Shown: in pieces, positions 7,430 to 19,219 of the stretch | Numbering within the stretch: position 1 is the first letter of the stretch | How the letters are laid out: each line of letters begins with the position of its first letter | DNA from: Neoaquamicrobium microcysteis | GTDB lineage: Bacteria; Pseudomonadota; Alphaproteobacteria; Rhizobiales; Rhizobiaceae | DNA length: 64,000 nucleotides | Assembly: GCF_008180155.1 (NCBI RefSeq) | Contig: NZ_VSZS01000062.1 | Location: 124,001-188,000, forward strand | Reading direction: 5' to 3' | The notes under the pieces: model-generated | The model's input: only the letters and a program-made list of their open reading frames with translations | What the model was told of the DNA's origin: nothing | Database searches by the model: none | Position numbers and translations under genes: made by a program

Positions 7430-9138
7430 TCGGTCGCTGGCGCAGGCGGAAGGAAACTTCGGCGGAAACTTCCGAGCGCATCGTGGTGGAGGGCATCGCC
7501 AAGTCCACCGGCGGGCGTGCGCGCACGCGCATCATAATGACGATGGCGGTGTTCTTCGCCGTCTACGGCGTCATCGCCGGAAGGCTCGCCTATCTCGGCT
7601 TTCAGGAGCTGGAGCAGGGCGGACCCGCCCCGTCGCGCGTGACCGCCTCGCGACCCGACATCGTCGACCGTAATGGCGAGGTTCTGGCGACCGACATCAA
7701 CACCGCGTCTCTCTTTGCCGAGCCGCGCCGGATCGTGGATGCGGACGAAGCGCTGGAGAAGCTGCTGACCGTGCTGCCCGACCTCAACATCGAGCAGACC
7801 TACAACCGGCTGGAAAGCGACGCCGGCTTCATCTGGCTGCGCCGCCAGCTATCGCCGCGCCAGCAGCAGGCCATCATGCAACTGGGCATTCCGGGCATCG
7901 GCTTCCGCACGGAGAAGCGCCGCTTCTACCCCGGCGGGCCGACGGCCGCCCATATCGTCGGCCTCGTCAACGTCGACAACAAGGGCATCGCCGGCATGGA
8001 GAAATATGTCGACGACCAGGGGCTTGCAGATTTGCAGGCCTCGGGGCTGGCGGTTGCCCGCGATCTCGAGCCGGTGCGCCTTTCCATGGACCTTCGCGTC
8101 CAGCACATTGTGCGCGACGAGCTTGAGCGCGCGATGGAGCGTTATCATGCGATCGCGGCAGGAGCCGTCGTGCTGAATGCCCGCACCGGCGAAATCCTCG
8201 CCATGGCGTCGCTGCCGGACTTCGACCCGAACAACCCGTTCAATGCGCATGAGAAGGATCGCCTCAACCGCATGTCGGCGGGCGTCTACGAGATGGGCTC
8301 GACCTTCAAGGGCTTCACGCTGGCGATGGCGCTGGAGAAGGGCACGGCCAACCTCAACAGCCGTTTCGATGCCACGCGGCCGATCCAGATCGCGCGACAC
8401 ACGATCCGCGACTTCCACGGCAAGGGCCGCGTGCTGACCGTGCCGGAAGTGTTCATCTATTCCTCCAACATCGGCACGGCGCGCATGGCCGAGACGGTCA
8501 GCGCTGAAGAGCATCGTGCCTTCTTCCGCCAGATCGGCCTGCTGGACCGCATGACCACCGAACTGCCGGAAGTGGCGCGACCGACCGAACCGTCGGAATG
8601 GAAGCGCATCCACCAGATCACCATTTCGTTCGGCCACGGTGTCGCGACCACGCCGTTGCAGACCGCAATGGCGGGCGCGGCGATGCTGAACGGCGGCAAG
8701 CTGATCCAGCCGACTTTCCTGCCACGCAACGAGGCGCAGGCACAGGCTTCGGCGCTGCAGGTCATCAAACCGCAGACGAGCGAGATGATGCGCTACCTGT
8801 TCCGGCTCAACGTGGAGAAGGGATCGGGCCGCCGCGCGGAGGTGCCGGGCTACTTCGTGGGCGGCAAGACCGGCACGGCCGAGAAGGTCGTGAACGGCCG
8901 CTACGTCAGCGGCAAGCGCTTCAATGCGTTCCTTGCCGGGTTCCCGGTCAACGACCCCGAATACATCGTGCTGGCGGTTCTGGACGAGCCCCAGCCCGAA
9001 AAGCCAGGCATGGGCGCAACGGCGGGTATCAACACCACGCAGATGGTCAACAGCATCATTCGCCGGTCTGCCGCGCTTCTTGGCGTAAAGCCCGATTTCG
9101 GCCATGAAAGTGATGCCCTGCTGGTTTCCACAAGGTGA
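7426..9138 (+). CDS. ftsI: Septal peptidoglycan transpeptidase FtsI (PBP3)
   Basis: 570-residue class B penicillin-binding protein. A basic cytoplasmic tail leads to one membrane span (about 36-57), a dimerisation/pedestal domain, and a transpeptidase domain from about 240. All three active-site motifs are present: S292-TF-K295 (catalytic Ser in MGSTFKGF), S346-S-N348, and K481-TG. It cross-links septal peptidoglycan with FtsW. Translation is coupled to ftsL. A 42-bp gap separates it from murE. Confidence 0.96.
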   Translation: MIGRWRRRKETSAETSERIVVEGIAKSTGGRARTRIIMTMAVFFAVYGVIAGRLAYLGFQELEQGGPAPSRVTASRPDIVDRNGEVLATDINTASLFAEPRRIVDADEALEKLLTVLPDLNIEQTYNRLESDAGFIWLRRQLSPRQQQAIMQLGIPGIGFRTEKRRFYPGGPTAAHIVGLVNVDNKGIAGMEKYVDDQGLADLQASGLAVARDLEPVRLSMDLRVQHIVRDELERAMERYHAIAAGAVVLNARTGEILAMASLPDFDPNNPFNAHEKDRLNRMSAGVYEMGSTFKGFTLAMALEKGTANLNSRFDATRPIQIARHTIRDFHGKGRVLTVPEVFIYSSNIGTARMAETVSAEEHRAFFRQIGLLDRMTTELPEVARPTEPSEWKRIHQITISFGHGVATTPLQTAMAGAAMLNGGKLIQPTFLPRNEAQAQASALQVIKPQTSEMMRYLFRLNVEKGSGRRAEVPGYFVGGKTGTAEKVVNGRYVSGKRFNAFLAGFPVNDPEYIVLAVLDEPQPEKPGMGATAGINTTQMVNSIIRRSAALLGVKPDFGHESDALLVSTR

Positions 9139-9180
9139 TTCTGCCGGGGGGCATCCACATATTCGGACCAATGGATTTCG

Positions 9181-10632
9181 ATGAAGCTCAGCCAGTTTTC
9201 CGGTGTTCTTCCCAACCTCGGCCCCTTGGGGGAAATCGAGGTGACCGGGGTTTCTTCGGATTCGCGCCGGGTGGAACCCGGCTACCTGTTCGCCGCCCTG
9301 CGCGGGACCAAGACTGACGGCTCGGTATTCGCCGCCGATGCGGCGCAGAAGGGCGCGGTAGCCATCCTCGCGGCACCCGGAGCGTTGAGCGAAGTTCCCG
9401 GCGTGCCGGTGATCGTGGTGGACGACCCGCGCCGCGCGCTGGCGCTTGCGGCGGCCACCTTCTACGGCCACCAGCCCGAAACAATGGTCGCCGTGACGGG
9501 CACCAGCGGCAAGACATCGGTCGCTTCCTTCACGCGCCAGATATGGGAGCAGGCGGGCTTTGCCGCAGCCTCTATCGGCACGACAGGCGTGATCGCACCC
9601 GGCCGCGAGGAATATGGATCGCTCACGACGCCGGACCCGGTGGCGCTTCACGCGCTGCTGGCCGAACTGGCCGATGCCGGCGTGACCCATGCATCGATGG
9701 AAGCGTCGAGCCACGGGCTCGACCAGCGCCGCCTCGACGGCGTGCGGCTCGCGGCCGGCGGCTTCACCAACCTGGGTCGCGACCACATGGACTACCACGC
9801 GACGGTGGAGGAGTACCACGCCGCCAAGATGCGCCTGTTTGCGGAGCTTTTGCCACAGGGTGCGCCGGCCGTGATCTTCTCCGACGATCCGTGGTCGGCG
9901 GCCACCATCGACGCGGCGAAGGCTGCCCGGATGGACGTGCTGACGGTCGGACGCAAGGGCTCCTTCCTGCAACTGAAGCGGGTCGAGCACGAGCGCTTCC
10001 GCCAGCGCGCCGAAATCGAGGCCGACGGGACGCTTCATGAGATCGACCTGCCGCTTGCCGGCGACTTCCAGATCGCCAATGCGCTGGTGGCGGCAGGGCT
10101 GGCAATCGCGACCGGGCTCGAAGGCGGCAAGGCGTTGCGCGCGCTGGAAAAGCTTAAAGGTGCGTCCGGCCGGCTCGAACTCGTCGGCACGACGCCCGAC
10201 GGCGCGCCGGTTTATGTCGACTACGCGCACAAGCCCGACGCGCTGGAAAACGTGCTGAAGGCGGTGCGTCCCTTCACCACCGGCCGCGTGGTCGTCGTGT
10301 TCGGATGCGGTGGCGACCGCGACCGGGGCAAGCGCCCGATCATGGGAGAGATCGCTACGCGGCTGGCGGACGTGTCCATCGTCACCGACGACAACCCGCG
10401 CTCCGAGGAGCCGGGGAGCATCCGCGCCGCCATCATGGAAGCCGCCCCCGGCGCCATCGAGATCGGCGACCGGCGTAGCGCGATCCGCGAGGCGGTGGCC
10501 ATGCTGCACGCGGGCGACACGCTGATCGTTGCGGGCAAGGGGCACGAGGAAGGCCAGACGGTCGGCGACGTGACGCTGCCGTTCTCGGACCATGAGGAAG
10601 TGCGCGCCGCGCTTCGGGAGCAGGCGGCATGA
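9181..10632 (+). CDS. murE: UDP-MurNAc-L-Ala-D-Glu:meso-diaminopimelate ligase MurE
   Basis: 483 residues with the Mur-ligase three-domain layout. The ATP P-loop TGTSGKTS is at 106-113. The DNPR motif at 404-407 is the marker of meso-DAP-specific rather than Lys-specific MurE, so the stem peptide should contain meso-DAP as in other Gram-negatives. It adds the third residue to the UDP-MurNAc dipeptide in the cytoplasm. The last 4 bp overlap murF. Confidence 0.96.
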   Translation: MKLSQFSGVLPNLGPLGEIEVTGVSSDSRRVEPGYLFAALRGTKTDGSVFAADAAQKGAVAILAAPGALSEVPGVPVIVVDDPRRALALAAATFYGHQPETMVAVTGTSGKTSVASFTRQIWEQAGFAAASIGTTGVIAPGREEYGSLTTPDPVALHALLAELADAGVTHASMEASSHGLDQRRLDGVRLAAGGFTNLGRDHMDYHATVEEYHAAKMRLFAELLPQGAPAVIFSDDPWSAATIDAAKAARMDVLTVGRKGSFLQLKRVEHERFRQRAEIEADGTLHEIDLPLAGDFQIANALVAAGLAIATGLEGGKALRALEKLKGASGRLELVGTTPDGAPVYVDYAHKPDALENVLKAVRPFTTGRVVVVFGCGGDRDRGKRPIMGEIATRLADVSIVTDDNPRSEEPGSIRAAIMEAAPGAIEIGDRRSAIREAVAMLHAGDTLIVAGKGHEEGQTVGDVTLPFSDHEEVRAALREQAA

Positions 10633-12074
10633 GCATTCTGTGGCGCAGCCAGGCGCTTGCAGGCGCGATGAACGGCCGGCCGGTCGGCACGCTGCCGCAG
10701 GGCGTGACGGGCATTTCCATAGACACCCGCACGCTGAAGCCCGGCGAGGCGTTCTTTGCCATCAAGGGCGAGCAGTTCGACGGGCACGACTTCGCCACCG
10801 CCGCCATCAAGGCCGGCGCGGGGCTTCTGGTGGTCGCCGAGGGCAAATTGCCGGCGATGGGGCGCATCGCCGCGCCGCTGATCGTCGTGCCGGACGTGCT
10901 TCAGGCGCTGGAGGCTACCGGCATCGCCGCGCGTGCGCGCGCCAAGGGCAAGATCATCGCCGTGACTGGCTCCGTCGGCAAGACGACCACCAAGGAAGCG
11001 CTGCGTTGCGCGCTGGGAGCGGTCGGCACCGTGCACGCCTCGGACCAGTCGTTCAACAACCATTGGGGCGTGCCGCTGACGCTGGCGCGCATGCCTGAGG
11101 ATTGCGACTACGCGGTCTTCGAGATCGGCATGAACCATCCCGGCGAAATCCGCCAGCTGGTGAAGTTCGTGCGCCCGCACATCGCGCTCATCACCGCCAT
11201 AGCGCCGGCGCATCTGGGCTTCTTCAAAAGCATGGAAGAGATTGCCCGTGCAAAGGCGGAAATCTTCGAGGGCATCGAGCGGGGCGGGCATGCGCTGCTG
11301 AACCGCGACGACCGCCAGTGGAAGCTCTTGGAAAAGGCAGCGCGCGACGCAGGCGTGGAGCATGTGTGGAGCTTCGGCGAGCATGCGCGCGCGACATTCC
11401 GGCTCGCCAGTTGCGAGCTTGGCGGCGAGAGCTCCCGCATCACCGTGAAGATGGCCGGGCAGGAGATCGCCGCGACCGTGGGCGCGCCGGGCCGGCATAT
11501 GGTGCAGAACGCGCTGGCGGTGCTGGGCGCGGCCTATCTGGCCGGCGCCGACGCGTCTAAAGCGGCAGCCGCACTCTCGGGTTTCCAGGCCGAGAAGGGG
11601 CGAGGGCGGCGTTATGTGCTGAGCCACCCCGCAGGCGGCCAGATCGTCCTGATCGACGAAAGCTACAACGCCAATCCGGCATCGATGAAGGCGGCCCTGC
11701 AATTGCTGCGCTCGGCCGATCTGCCGGAAGGCGGCAGGCGCATCGCCGTGCTGGGCGACATGCTGGAACTGGGCGTTCATTCGCAGAAGCTGCACGAGGC
11801 GCTGGCAAAGCCAGTCGTCGATGCGAAGGCCGATGTGGTGCTGCTGGGCGGCGCGGAGATGCAGGCGCTGGCTGCGGCGATGCCGCAGGGGCCCGCGACG
11901 CAGCACCGTACCAGCGCCGAAGAACTCAAACCGCTGCTGCTGGAGACGGTGCGGCCGGGCGATGTCGTGATGATCAAATCCTCCAAGAGCATCGGCTTTT
12001 CGAAGCTGGTCGAGGCACTCGTCGCGAAATATCCCGCTGCCGCCGCTTCGGTACGCGCAAACGAACACGTCTGA
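10629..12074 (+). CDS. murF: UDP-MurNAc-tripeptide:D-Ala-D-Ala ligase MurF
   Basis: 481-residue Mur ligase. The P-loop TGSVGKTTT is at 113-121, with the central-domain [10 protein letters not shown] and the C-terminal-domain [14 protein letters not shown] motif that is typical of MurF. It joins D-Ala-D-Ala (made by Ddl, encoded downstream) to UDP-MurNAc-tripeptide. It is coupled to murE by a 4-bp overlap and separated from mraY by 18 bp. Confidence 0.96.
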   Translation: MSILWRSQALAGAMNGRPVGTLPQGVTGISIDTRTLKPGEAFFAIKGEQFDGHDFATAAIKAGAGLLVVAEGKLPAMGRIAAPLIVVPDVLQALEATGIAARARAKGKIIAVTGSVGKTTTKEALRCALGAVGTVHASDQSFNNHWGVPLTLARMPEDCDYAVFEIGMNHPGEIRQLVKFVRPHIALITAIAPAHLGFFKSMEEIARAKAEIFEGIERGGHALLNRDDRQWKLLEKAARDAGVEHVWSFGEHARATFRLASCELGGESSRITVKMAGQEIAATVGAPGRHMVQNALAVLGAAYLAGADASKAAAALSGFQAEKGRGRRYVLSHPAGGQIVLIDESYNANPASMKAALQLLRSADLPEGGRRIAVLGDMLELGVHSQKLHEALAKPVVDAKADVVLLGGAEMQALAAAMPQGPATQHRTSAEELKPLLLETVRPGDVVMIKSSKSIGFSKLVEALVAKYPAAAASVRANEHV

Positions 12075-12092
12075 CGTCGGGGGACGCCGCCA

Positions 12093-13175
12093 ATGCTCTT
12101 GCTGCTTGCTGGACTCGCCGACCAGATTTCGGCCTTCAACGTTTTCCGCTACATCACCTTCCGCACCGGCGGCGCGCTCATCACCTCGGCGCTGATCGTC
12201 TTCATGTTCGGACCGATGATCATCAATTCTCTGCGCATCCGGCAAGGGCGTGGCCAGCCGATCCGCGCCGACGGGCCGCAGACGCATTTCAAGAAGGCCG
12301 GTACGCCTACCATGGGCGGGCTGATGATGCTGTCGGGCATCATAGGATCGGTGCTGCTCTGGGGTAATCTCGCCAGCCCGCTGGTCTGGGTCGTGATGAT
12401 GGTGACGCTCGGGTTCGGTGCGATCGGTTTCTACGATGACTATCTGAAGGTCACCAAGCAGTCACATCTGGGCTTTTCCGGCAAGGCGCGGCTGGCGGCC
12501 GAGTTCGTCATCGCAGGCATCGCGGCCTACGTCATCATGCGGAGCGGAGCCGCGCCGTTCTCGTCGTCGCTGACATTTCCGTTCGTCAAGGATTTCGTGC
12601 TGAACCTCGGCATCTTCTTCGTGCCGTTCGCGGCCTTCGTGATGGTGGGCGCGGGCAATGCCGTGAATATCACCGACGGGCTGGACGGGCTGGCCATCGT
12701 GCCGGTGATGGTGGCTGCGGCTTCGTTCGGCGTGATCGCCTACCTGGCCGGTAACGCCGTCTTCGCCGACTACCTGCAAATCCACTTCACGCCGGGCACG
12801 GGCGAACTTTCGGTGGTGCTGGGGGCGGTCATCGGGGCCGGGCTGGGCTTCCTCTGGTTCAACGCGCCGCCGGCCGCGATCTTCATGGGCGACACGGGCT
12901 CGCTGGCGCTCGGCGGCCTGATTGGCGCAGTCGCGGTTGCCGCAAAGCACGAGATCGTGCTGGCGATCATCGGCGGGCTTTTCGTGGTCGAGATCATGTC
13001 GGTCATCATCCAGGTCGCGTGGTTCAAGTTGACGGGCAGGCGCGTCTTCCTGATGGCCCCGATCCATCACCATTTTGAAAAGCTCGGCTGGACCGAAAGC
13101 CAGGTCGTCATCCGCTTCTGGATCATCGCGGTGATCCTCGCGCTGATCGGCCTTTCGACGCTCAAGCTGAGATAG
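12093..13175 (+). CDS. mraY: Phospho-MurNAc-pentapeptide transferase MraY
   Basis: 360 residues with about ten membrane spans. It moves phospho-MurNAc-pentapeptide onto undecaprenyl phosphate, giving lipid I at the inner membrane. Diagnostic cytoplasmic motifs are present: the Asp pair in [10 protein letters not shown] (near 115), [10 protein letters not shown] (near 192), FMGDTGS (near 266), and the [11 protein letters not shown] triple His (near 323). Length is standard. A 4-bp intergenic space leads to murD. Confidence 0.96.
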   Translation: MLLLLAGLADQISAFNVFRYITFRTGGALITSALIVFMFGPMIINSLRIRQGRGQPIRADGPQTHFKKAGTPTMGGLMMLSGIIGSVLLWGNLASPLVWVVMMVTLGFGAIGFYDDYLKVTKQSHLGFSGKARLAAEFVIAGIAAYVIMRSGAAPFSSSLTFPFVKDFVLNLGIFFVPFAAFVMVGAGNAVNITDGLDGLAIVPVMVAAASFGVIAYLAGNAVFADYLQIHFTPGTGELSVVLGAVIGAGLGFLWFNAPPAAIFMGDTGSLALGGLIGAVAVAAKHEIVLAIIGGLFVVEIMSVIIQVAWFKLTGRRVFLMAPIHHHFEKLGWTESQVVIRFWIIAVILALIGLSTLKLR

Positions 13176-13179
13176 CGCC

Positions 13180-14580
13180 ATGACGCCGGCAACCACCCTC
13201 AACGGACGCAAGGTCGCACTCTTCGGGCTCGGCGGGTCCGGCATTGCGACTGCGCGCGCGCTCGCGGAAGGCGGCGCGGTGGTGACGGCGTGGGACGACA
13301 ACCCCGAAAGCGTCGCAAAGGCGGAGTCGGCAGGCATCGCGGTTGCTGATCTGCGCGGCGTGGACTGGGCCGGCTTCGCGTCCTTCGTGCTGTCGCCGGG
13401 CGTGCCGCTGACGCATCCCAAGCCGCACTGGACGGTGGACTTCGCACGCGGCGCGGGCGTGGAGATCATCGGCGACATCGAGCTGTTCTCACGCGAGCGC
13501 GCGGCGCGTGCGCCGGATGCACCGTTCATCGCAGTGACCGGCACCAACGGCAAGTCGACGACGACCGCGCTGATCTCGCACATTCTGGCGGCATCGGGCC
13601 GCGATACGCAGATGGGCGGAAACATAGGCCGTGCGGTGATGACGCTCGATCCGCCGGCACCGGACCGCTTTCACGTGGTCGAGTGCTCGTCCTACCAGAT
13701 CGAGCTTGCGCCCTCGCTGAACCCGAGCGCGGGCATCCTCCTGAACCTGACGCCCGATCATCTCGACCGGCACGGCACCATGCAGCGCTATGCCGAGATC
13801 AAGGAACGGCTGGTAGCCGGCAGCGACACGGCGATCATCGGCGTCGACGATGCTTTCTGCGTGCAGATCGCCGACAAGCTTGAGCGTGTCGGCAAGGAGG
13901 TGGTGCGCATCTCCAAGCGCCTGCCGCTGACAGACGGCTATTTCGCCGACAGCACCGACCTGATGGAGGCGGTGCAGGGGCAGTATGAGCGCATCGGCTT
14001 TCTGGAAGGCATCGGCTCGCTGCGCGGCTCGCACAATGCGCAGAACGCGCTTGCAGCCGTTGCCGCCTGCCTGAAAGTGGGGCTGGACCTCGGCGAGATA
14101 CAGTCGGGTCTGGAAAGCTTTCCGGGTCTGGCGCACCGCATGGAGCAGGTTGGCAGGCGCGGTCGCGTGCTGTTCGTCAACGATTCCAAGGCGACCAATG
14201 CCGACGCCGCCGCACCGGCCCTGTCGAGCTTCCCGCGCATCTACTGGATAGCCGGAGGGCTGGCCAAGGAAGGCGGCATCGACGCGTTGCGCTCGTTTTT
14301 CCCGCGTGTCGCCAAGGCCTATCTCATCGGCGAGGCAGCACCCGCATTCTCGGCGACGCTGGGTGGCGCGGCCGACTATGAGATTTCCGGCACGCTGGAG
14401 GCCGCGCTCGGCCATGCCGCTGCCGACGCGGCGCGCGACGAGACAGGCGAGGTGGTGGTGCTGCTGTCGCCGGCATGCGCCAGCTTCGACCAGTTCAGGA
14501 ATTTTGAAATCAGGGGTGACGCCTTTCGCGAGGCGGTGCTGGCGCTCGAGGGGATCGAGCCTTTCGGAGGGAAACGCTGA
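13180..14580 (+). CDS. murD: UDP-MurNAc-L-Ala:D-Glu ligase MurD
   Basis: 466 residues. A Rossmann-like N-domain ([11 protein letters not shown]) binds the UDP substrate, the P-loop [10 protein letters not shown] is at 120-129, and the central [12 protein letters not shown] motif and C-terminal [10 protein letters not shown] segment match MurD. It adds D-Glu to UDP-MurNAc-L-Ala. The stop codon shares one base with the ftsW start. Confidence 0.96.
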   Translation: MTPATTLNGRKVALFGLGGSGIATARALAEGGAVVTAWDDNPESVAKAESAGIAVADLRGVDWAGFASFVLSPGVPLTHPKPHWTVDFARGAGVEIIGDIELFSRERAARAPDAPFIAVTGTNGKSTTTALISHILAASGRDTQMGGNIGRAVMTLDPPAPDRFHVVECSSYQIELAPSLNPSAGILLNLTPDHLDRHGTMQRYAEIKERLVAGSDTAIIGVDDAFCVQIADKLERVGKEVVRISKRLPLTDGYFADSTDLMEAVQGQYERIGFLEGIGSLRGSHNAQNALAAVAACLKVGLDLGEIQSGLESFPGLAHRMEQVGRRGRVLFVNDSKATNADAAAPALSSFPRIYWIAGGLAKEGGIDALRSFFPRVAKAYLIGEAAPAFSATLGGAADYEISGTLEAALGHAAADAARDETGEVVVLLSPACASFDQFRNFEIRGDAFREAVLALEGIEPFGGKR

Positions 14581-15734
14581 TGGTCAGTCGTATCGACAGA
14601 GGCCCGGTCGCCAACTGGTGGTGGACAGTCGACCGCTGGTTCTTCGCGGCATTCCTCACCCTCATGGGGTTGGGGATCGTGCTGTCCTTCGCCGCCAGCC
14701 CGGCGGTCGCGGAGCGCATCGGGCTCGACAGCTATCATTTCGTCACGCGGCAGATGATGTTCATGCTGCCCGCCGTGATCGTGATGATCGGTGTCTCCTT
14801 CCTCGATGGACGGCATGTCAGACGGCTGGCGCTGGTGATGCTGGCCGGCTCGCTGGTGCTGATGGTGGCAGCGCTTTATTTCGGCGTCGAGATCAAGGGC
14901 TCGCGCCGATGGATTCACGTAGCCGGCATCTCGGTGCAGCCGTCCGAATACATGAAGCCCGCCTTCGTCGTCATCTGCGCATGGCTTTTTTCCGAGCATG
15001 CGAGGCGGCCGGACGTGCCGGGAAACCTGTTCGCCATCATCCTGCTGGGCCTCGTGCTGGCGCTTCTGGTGGCGCAGCCCGACCTTGGCCAGACGGTGCT
15101 GGTGCTGGCGACCTGGGGCGTCATGTTCTTCATGGCCGGCATGCCCTGGTTCTGGATACTGGTGCTGGGCGGCGCGGCGGCGGGCGTGGGCCTTCTGGCA
15201 TATACGACCTTCCCGCACGTGGCAGGCCGCATCGATCGCTTCCTGACCGGTGAGGGCGATACGTTCCAGGTGGACATGGGCCGCGAGGCGCTGGTGCGTG
15301 GCGGGTGGCTCGGCCAGGGGCCGGGCGAAGGCTCGGTGAAGCGTATCCTGCCGGACAGCCACACCGACTTCGTGTTCGCGGTCGCCGGGGAGGAGTTCGG
15401 CATCGTCGTCTGCCTGCTGATCGCCGGCCTGTTCGCCTTCGTTGTGCTGCGCGGTCTGTCGCGAGCCATGCGCGAGAGCGACGACTTCTCGCGCTACGCG
15501 GTGGCGGGGCTGGTGGTGCTGTTCGGCCTTCAGTCGATCATCAACATGGGCGTGAACCTGCAACTTCTGCCGGCAAAGGGCATGACGCTGCCGTTCATCT
15601 CCTATGGCGGCTCGTCGCTCATCGCCATGGCGATCTCGATGGGAATGGTGCTGGCGCTGACGCGCAAGGATCCGCAGAAGCGGGGGCGGATAGGTTCTTC
15701 GCCCTTCATCCGCTCGGTCCAGCCGGCGGAATAG
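14580..15734 (+). CDS. ftsW: Peptidoglycan glycosyltransferase FtsW (SEDS)
   Basis: 384 residues with about ten membrane spans of the SEDS family. Family motifs seen are KGSRRWI near 101, the catalytic-loop region around AGEEFG, and the C-terminal PFISYGGSS. FtsW polymerises lipid II into septal glycan strands together with FtsI. It sits between murD and murG as in most rhizobia, with an overlap of 1 bp before it and a gap of 1 bp after. Confidence 0.95.
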   Translation: MVSRIDRGPVANWWWTVDRWFFAAFLTLMGLGIVLSFAASPAVAERIGLDSYHFVTRQMMFMLPAVIVMIGVSFLDGRHVRRLALVMLAGSLVLMVAALYFGVEIKGSRRWIHVAGISVQPSEYMKPAFVVICAWLFSEHARRPDVPGNLFAIILLGLVLALLVAQPDLGQTVLVLATWGVMFFMAGMPWFWILVLGGAAAGVGLLAYTTFPHVAGRIDRFLTGEGDTFQVDMGREALVRGGWLGQGPGEGSVKRILPDSHTDFVFAVAGEEFGIVVCLLIAGLFAFVVLRGLSRAMRESDDFSRYAVAGLVVLFGLQSIINMGVNLQLLPAKGMTLPFISYGGSSLIAMAISMGMVLALTRKDPQKRGRIGSSPFIRSVQPAE

Positions 15735-15735
15735 C

Positions 15736-16860
15736 ATGGCGAAAGGCGTTATCCTTCTTGCCGCCGGGGGGACCGGCGGACACCTGTTTCCCGCCGAGGC
15801 ACTGTCGCACGAACTGACGGCGCGCGACTGGGAAGTGCATCTGGCAACCGACAGCCGGGCGGGGCGCTATGCGGGGTCGTTCCCTGCATCCGCGATCCAT
15901 GCGATTCCGTCGTCGACCATCGGCTCCCGCAATCCGCTCGCGCTCGCCCGCGCGTTCTGGACCATTTGGCGGGGCGCGCGGGAGGCGGGCCGGGTGATGG
16001 AGAAGATCGGGCCGAAGGCCGTGATAGGCTTCGGCGGTTATCCCACGCTGCCGCCGCTTTGGGCGGCGACACGGCGCGGCCTGCCTACCATCGTTCACGA
16101 GCAGAACGCGGTGATGGGACGCGCCAACCGGGCACTGGCCGGGCGCGTGACGGCGATTGCCGGCGGGTTCCTCGCCGCGACCGGCGCGCATGGCGCAAAG
16201 ATCGTCGAGACCGGAAACCCCGTGCGGCCCGCAGTGGTCGAGGCAGCCAGGACGACCTATCGCGCGCCGGAGGGAGTGGGTCCGTTCCGCCTTCTGGTGT
16301 TCGGCGGCAGCCAGGGCGCGCAGTTCTTCTCCGATGCGATTCCTGGCGCGATCGAGCTTCTTACACCCGCGCAGCGCGCGCGGATCGAGGTGACCCAGCA
16401 GGCAAGGCCGGAAGACGAGGCAAAGGTGAAGGCGCGTTACGAGGCGCTGGGCGTGAGGGCTGATGTTTCTCCGTTCTTCACCGATATGGCGCGGCGCATT
16501 GCCGATGCTCATCTGGTGATTTCACGTTCCGGCGCATCGACCGTCTCCGAGATCGCGGCGATAGGCAGGCCGGCGCTGCTGGTTCCCTATCCGCATGCGC
16601 TCGACCACGACCAGGCGGCTAATGCGGCGACGCTGGCGGCTACCGGCGGGGTGCAGGTGCATCCTCAATCCACGCTTTCGCCAGAGCGGATCGCAGAGCT
16701 TGTCGGCGGGCTGGTGGAACAGCCGGGGCAGCTTACAACCATGGCCGCTGCGGCGAAGGCGGCAGGGCGTACGGACGCGACGAGGTTGCTCGCGGACCTC
16801 GCAGAGGCTATTGCCTCGGGCGAATCCGTCGAAGCGTTCAAAAGGAGAGTGCAGGCATGA
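15736..16860 (+). CDS. murG: Lipid II synthase MurG
   Basis: 374-residue GT28 glycosyltransferase (GT-B fold). The N-terminal G-loop [10 protein letters not shown] (about 10-19) and second loop GFGGYPT bind lipid I; the C-domain has FGGSQGAQ and the nucleotide-sugar site [11 protein letters not shown]. It transfers GlcNAc from UDP-GlcNAc to lipid I at the inner face of the membrane. Its end overlaps murC by 4 bp. Confidence 0.96.
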   Translation: MAKGVILLAAGGTGGHLFPAEALSHELTARDWEVHLATDSRAGRYAGSFPASAIHAIPSSTIGSRNPLALARAFWTIWRGAREAGRVMEKIGPKAVIGFGGYPTLPPLWAATRRGLPTIVHEQNAVMGRANRALAGRVTAIAGGFLAATGAHGAKIVETGNPVRPAVVEAARTTYRAPEGVGPFRLLVFGGSQGAQFFSDAIPGAIELLTPAQRARIEVTQQARPEDEAKVKARYEALGVRADVSPFFTDMARRIADAHLVISRSGASTVSEIAAIGRPALLVPYPHALDHDQAANAATLAATGGVQVHPQSTLSPERIAELVGGLVEQPGQLTTMAAAAKAAGRTDATRLLADLAEAIASGESVEAFKRRVQA

Positions 16861-18257
16861 AGATGCCGCAGACAATCGGCGTCGTGCATTTCATCGGCAT
16901 CGGCGGCATCGGCATGAGCGGCATCGCCGAGGTGCTGCACAATCTGGGCTATGCGGTGCAGGGCTCCGACCAGGCCGACAGCGCCAATGTGCAGCGCCTG
17001 CGCGACAAGGGAATCACCTGCTTTGTCGGCCATGCCGCCGAAAACCTCGGCAATGCCGAGGTGGTCGTCGTATCGACGGCGGTGAAGAAGAACAATCCGG
17101 AGTTGATCGCTGCGCGCGAGAAACTGCTGCCTATCGTTCGCCGCGCCGAGATGCTGGCCGAACTTATGCGCTTCCGCAACGCGATCGCCATCGGCGGCAC
17201 GCACGGCAAGACAACGACGACCTCCATGGTCGCCACGCTGCTCGAAGCAGGCGGGCTCGACCCGACGGTGGTGAATGGCGGCATCATCAACGCCTACGGC
17301 ACCAATGCGCGCATGGGCGAGGGCGAGTGGATGGTGGTGGAGGCCGACGAGAGCGACGGCACCTTCCTCAAGTTGCCAGCCGACATTGCCGTGGTGACGA
17401 ACATCGACCCCGAACACCTCGACCATTACGGTTCGTTCGACAAGGTGCGCGAGGCATTCGCCAATTTCGTTGAGAACGTGCCGTTCTACGGCTTTGGCGT
17501 GATGTGCATCGACCATGCCGAGGTGCAGGCGCTGGTGTCTCGCATCGAGGACCGCCGCGTCGTCACCTATGGCGAGAACAAGCAGGCCGACGTGCGCTTT
17601 TCCAATGTGCGCATGGATGGCGCGACGTCGGTGTTCGACGTGACGATTCGCAACCGCAAGACGGGCATGGTGGAGGACATCGAGGGCCTGCGCCTGCCGA
17701 TGCCCGGCCGCCACAACGTCTCCAACGCGACCGCGGCGATTGCGGTGGCGCACGAACTAGGCATGTCCGGGGAAGACATCAGGCGCGGGCTCTCGTCGTT
17801 CGGCGGCGTGAAGCGGCGCTTCACGCATACCGGCTCGTGGAACGGCGTCGAGATATTCGACGATTACGGCCATCACCCGGTCGAGATAAAGGCGGTGCTG
17901 AGGGCGGCACGCGAGGCGTGCAAGGGCCGCGTGATCGCGATTGCACAGCCGCACCGTTTCACGCGCCTGCGCGACCTGTTCGATGATTTCGCAGCCTGCT
18001 TCAACGACGCCGACACGGTGATGATCGCGCCGGTCTATGCCGCCGGCGAAGACGCGATCGAGGGCGTGAACGCCGAGACGCTGGTCGCGCGTATCCGCGC
18101 TGGCGGGCATCGCGACGCGCGCAACATCGAAGGGGCGGCTGCGATTGCGCCAATTGTAAGCGAACTGGCGAAGGACGGCGATTTCGTCGTGTTCCTGGGT
18201 GCGGGCAACATCACCCAATGGGCCTACGCGCTGCCGAAGGAACTGGAGGCGGAATGA
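16857..18257 (+). CDS. murC: UDP-MurNAc:L-Ala ligase MurC
   Basis: 466 residues. N-terminal [12 protein letters not shown] binds the UDP moiety, the P-loop [10 protein letters not shown] is at 113-122, and EADESDGTF and the HHPVEI motif match MurC. It performs the first peptide addition, L-Ala to UDP-MurNAc. The stop codon overlaps the murB ATG by 4 bp. Confidence 0.96.
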   Translation: MKMPQTIGVVHFIGIGGIGMSGIAEVLHNLGYAVQGSDQADSANVQRLRDKGITCFVGHAAENLGNAEVVVVSTAVKKNNPELIAAREKLLPIVRRAEMLAELMRFRNAIAIGGTHGKTTTTSMVATLLEAGGLDPTVVNGGIINAYGTNARMGEGEWMVVEADESDGTFLKLPADIAVVTNIDPEHLDHYGSFDKVREAFANFVENVPFYGFGVMCIDHAEVQALVSRIEDRRVVTYGENKQADVRFSNVRMDGATSVFDVTIRNRKTGMVEDIEGLRLPMPGRHNVSNATAAIAVAHELGMSGEDIRRGLSSFGGVKRRFTHTGSWNGVEIFDDYGHHPVEIKAVLRAAREACKGRVIAIAQPHRFTRLRDLFDDFAACFNDADTVMIAPVYAAGEDAIEGVNAETLVARIRAGGHRDARNIEGAAAIAPIVSELAKDGDFVVFLGAGNITQWAYALPKELEAE

Positions 18258-19219
18258 CGGATGGCGGGGCGTTGCTGCGAAGGCTTGGGGATGCTGCGGC
18301 GAACGTGCGCGGCAGGCTGACGCCCGACGCGCCGATGGACGCGATCACGTGGTTTCGCGCGGGCGGGCCGGCGGAGTTGCTTTTCCAGCCCGCAGACGAA
18401 GAGGATTTGTCCTCGTTTCTCAAGGCTTTGCCGGACGATGTTCCGATAACCGTGGTCGGTGTCGGCTCCAACCTGCTGGTGCGCGAGGCCGGCATTCGCG
18501 GCGTGGTCATCCGGCTGTCGGCCAAGGGATTCGGTCAGGCCGAAGCCACGGGCGACAACACGATTCGCGCCGGGGCGGCGGTACCCGACAAGAAGGTCGC
18601 GGCCGTGGCGCTAGAGGTCGGCATCGGTGGGTTCCACTTTTACCATGGCATCCCCGGTGCGATCGGCGGCGCGCTACGCATGAATGCGGGCGCCAACGGC
18701 GTCGAGACGCGGGAGCGTGTGGTGAGCGTGCGAGCCATCGACCGCCAGGGCGAGGTTCGCGAGTTCTCCAACGCGCAGATGGGCTACGCCTACCGCCATT
18801 CCTCCGCGCCGAAGGATCTGATTTTCGTCAGCGCCGAGTTCGAGGGCTATGCGGAGGACCGCGACGCGATCCGGACCGCGATGGACGCCGTGCAGACGCA
18901 TCGCGAGACAGTCCAGCCGATCCGTGAGAAGACCGGCGGCTCGACCTTCAAAAATCCCGAGGGCACGTCGGCCTGGAAGGAAATCGACAAGGCAGGGTGC
19001 CGCGGTCTGATGATCGGCGGGGCGCAGATATCGCCCATGCACTGCAACTTCATGATCAATACCGGCTCGGCGACGGGATACGATCTAGAGTATCTCGGCG
19101 AGACGGTGCGTGCACGCGTTCTGGAGCATTCGGGTATCAGGCTCGAATGGGAGATCAAGCGCATCGGCGACTTCAAGCCAGGCCACGAGGTGCAGGAATT
19201 TCTGGGCCAGCTGCTCTGA
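18254..19219 (+). CDS. murB: UDP-N-acetylenolpyruvoylglucosamine reductase MurB
   Basis: 321 residues from ATG 18254, chosen for the ATGA overlap with murC; a GTG 36 bp upstream is possible but unneeded. FAD-binding fold with GVGSNLLVR and [16 protein letters not shown]; the active-site Ser lies in [11 protein letters not shown]. It reduces the enolpyruvyl group to lactate, completing UDP-MurNAc. It is the last gene before a 206-bp gap, an unusually large break in this otherwise gapless cluster. Confidence 0.96.
   Translation: MTDGGALLRRLGDAAANVRGRLTPDAPMDAITWFRAGGPAELLFQPADEEDLSSFLKALPDDVPITVVGVGSNLLVREAGIRGVVIRLSAKGFGQAEATGDNTIRAGAAVPDKKVAAVALEVGIGGFHFYHGIPGAIGGALRMNAGANGVETRERVVSVRAIDRQGEVREFSNAQMGYAYRHSSAPKDLIFVSAEFEGYAEDRDAIRTAMDAVQTHRETVQPIREKTGGSTFKNPEGTSAWKEIDKAGCRGLMIGGAQISPMHCNFMINTGSATGYDLEYLGETVRARVLEHSGIRLEWEIKRIGDFKPGHEVQEFLGQLL

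Noticed and set aside
7849-10593. 914-codon open frame on the minus strand across ftsI-murE
   Set aside because: It is antisense to two certain genes and has no ribosome site or domain. Its His/Arg/Ala-rich sequence is the mirror of high-GC codon use.
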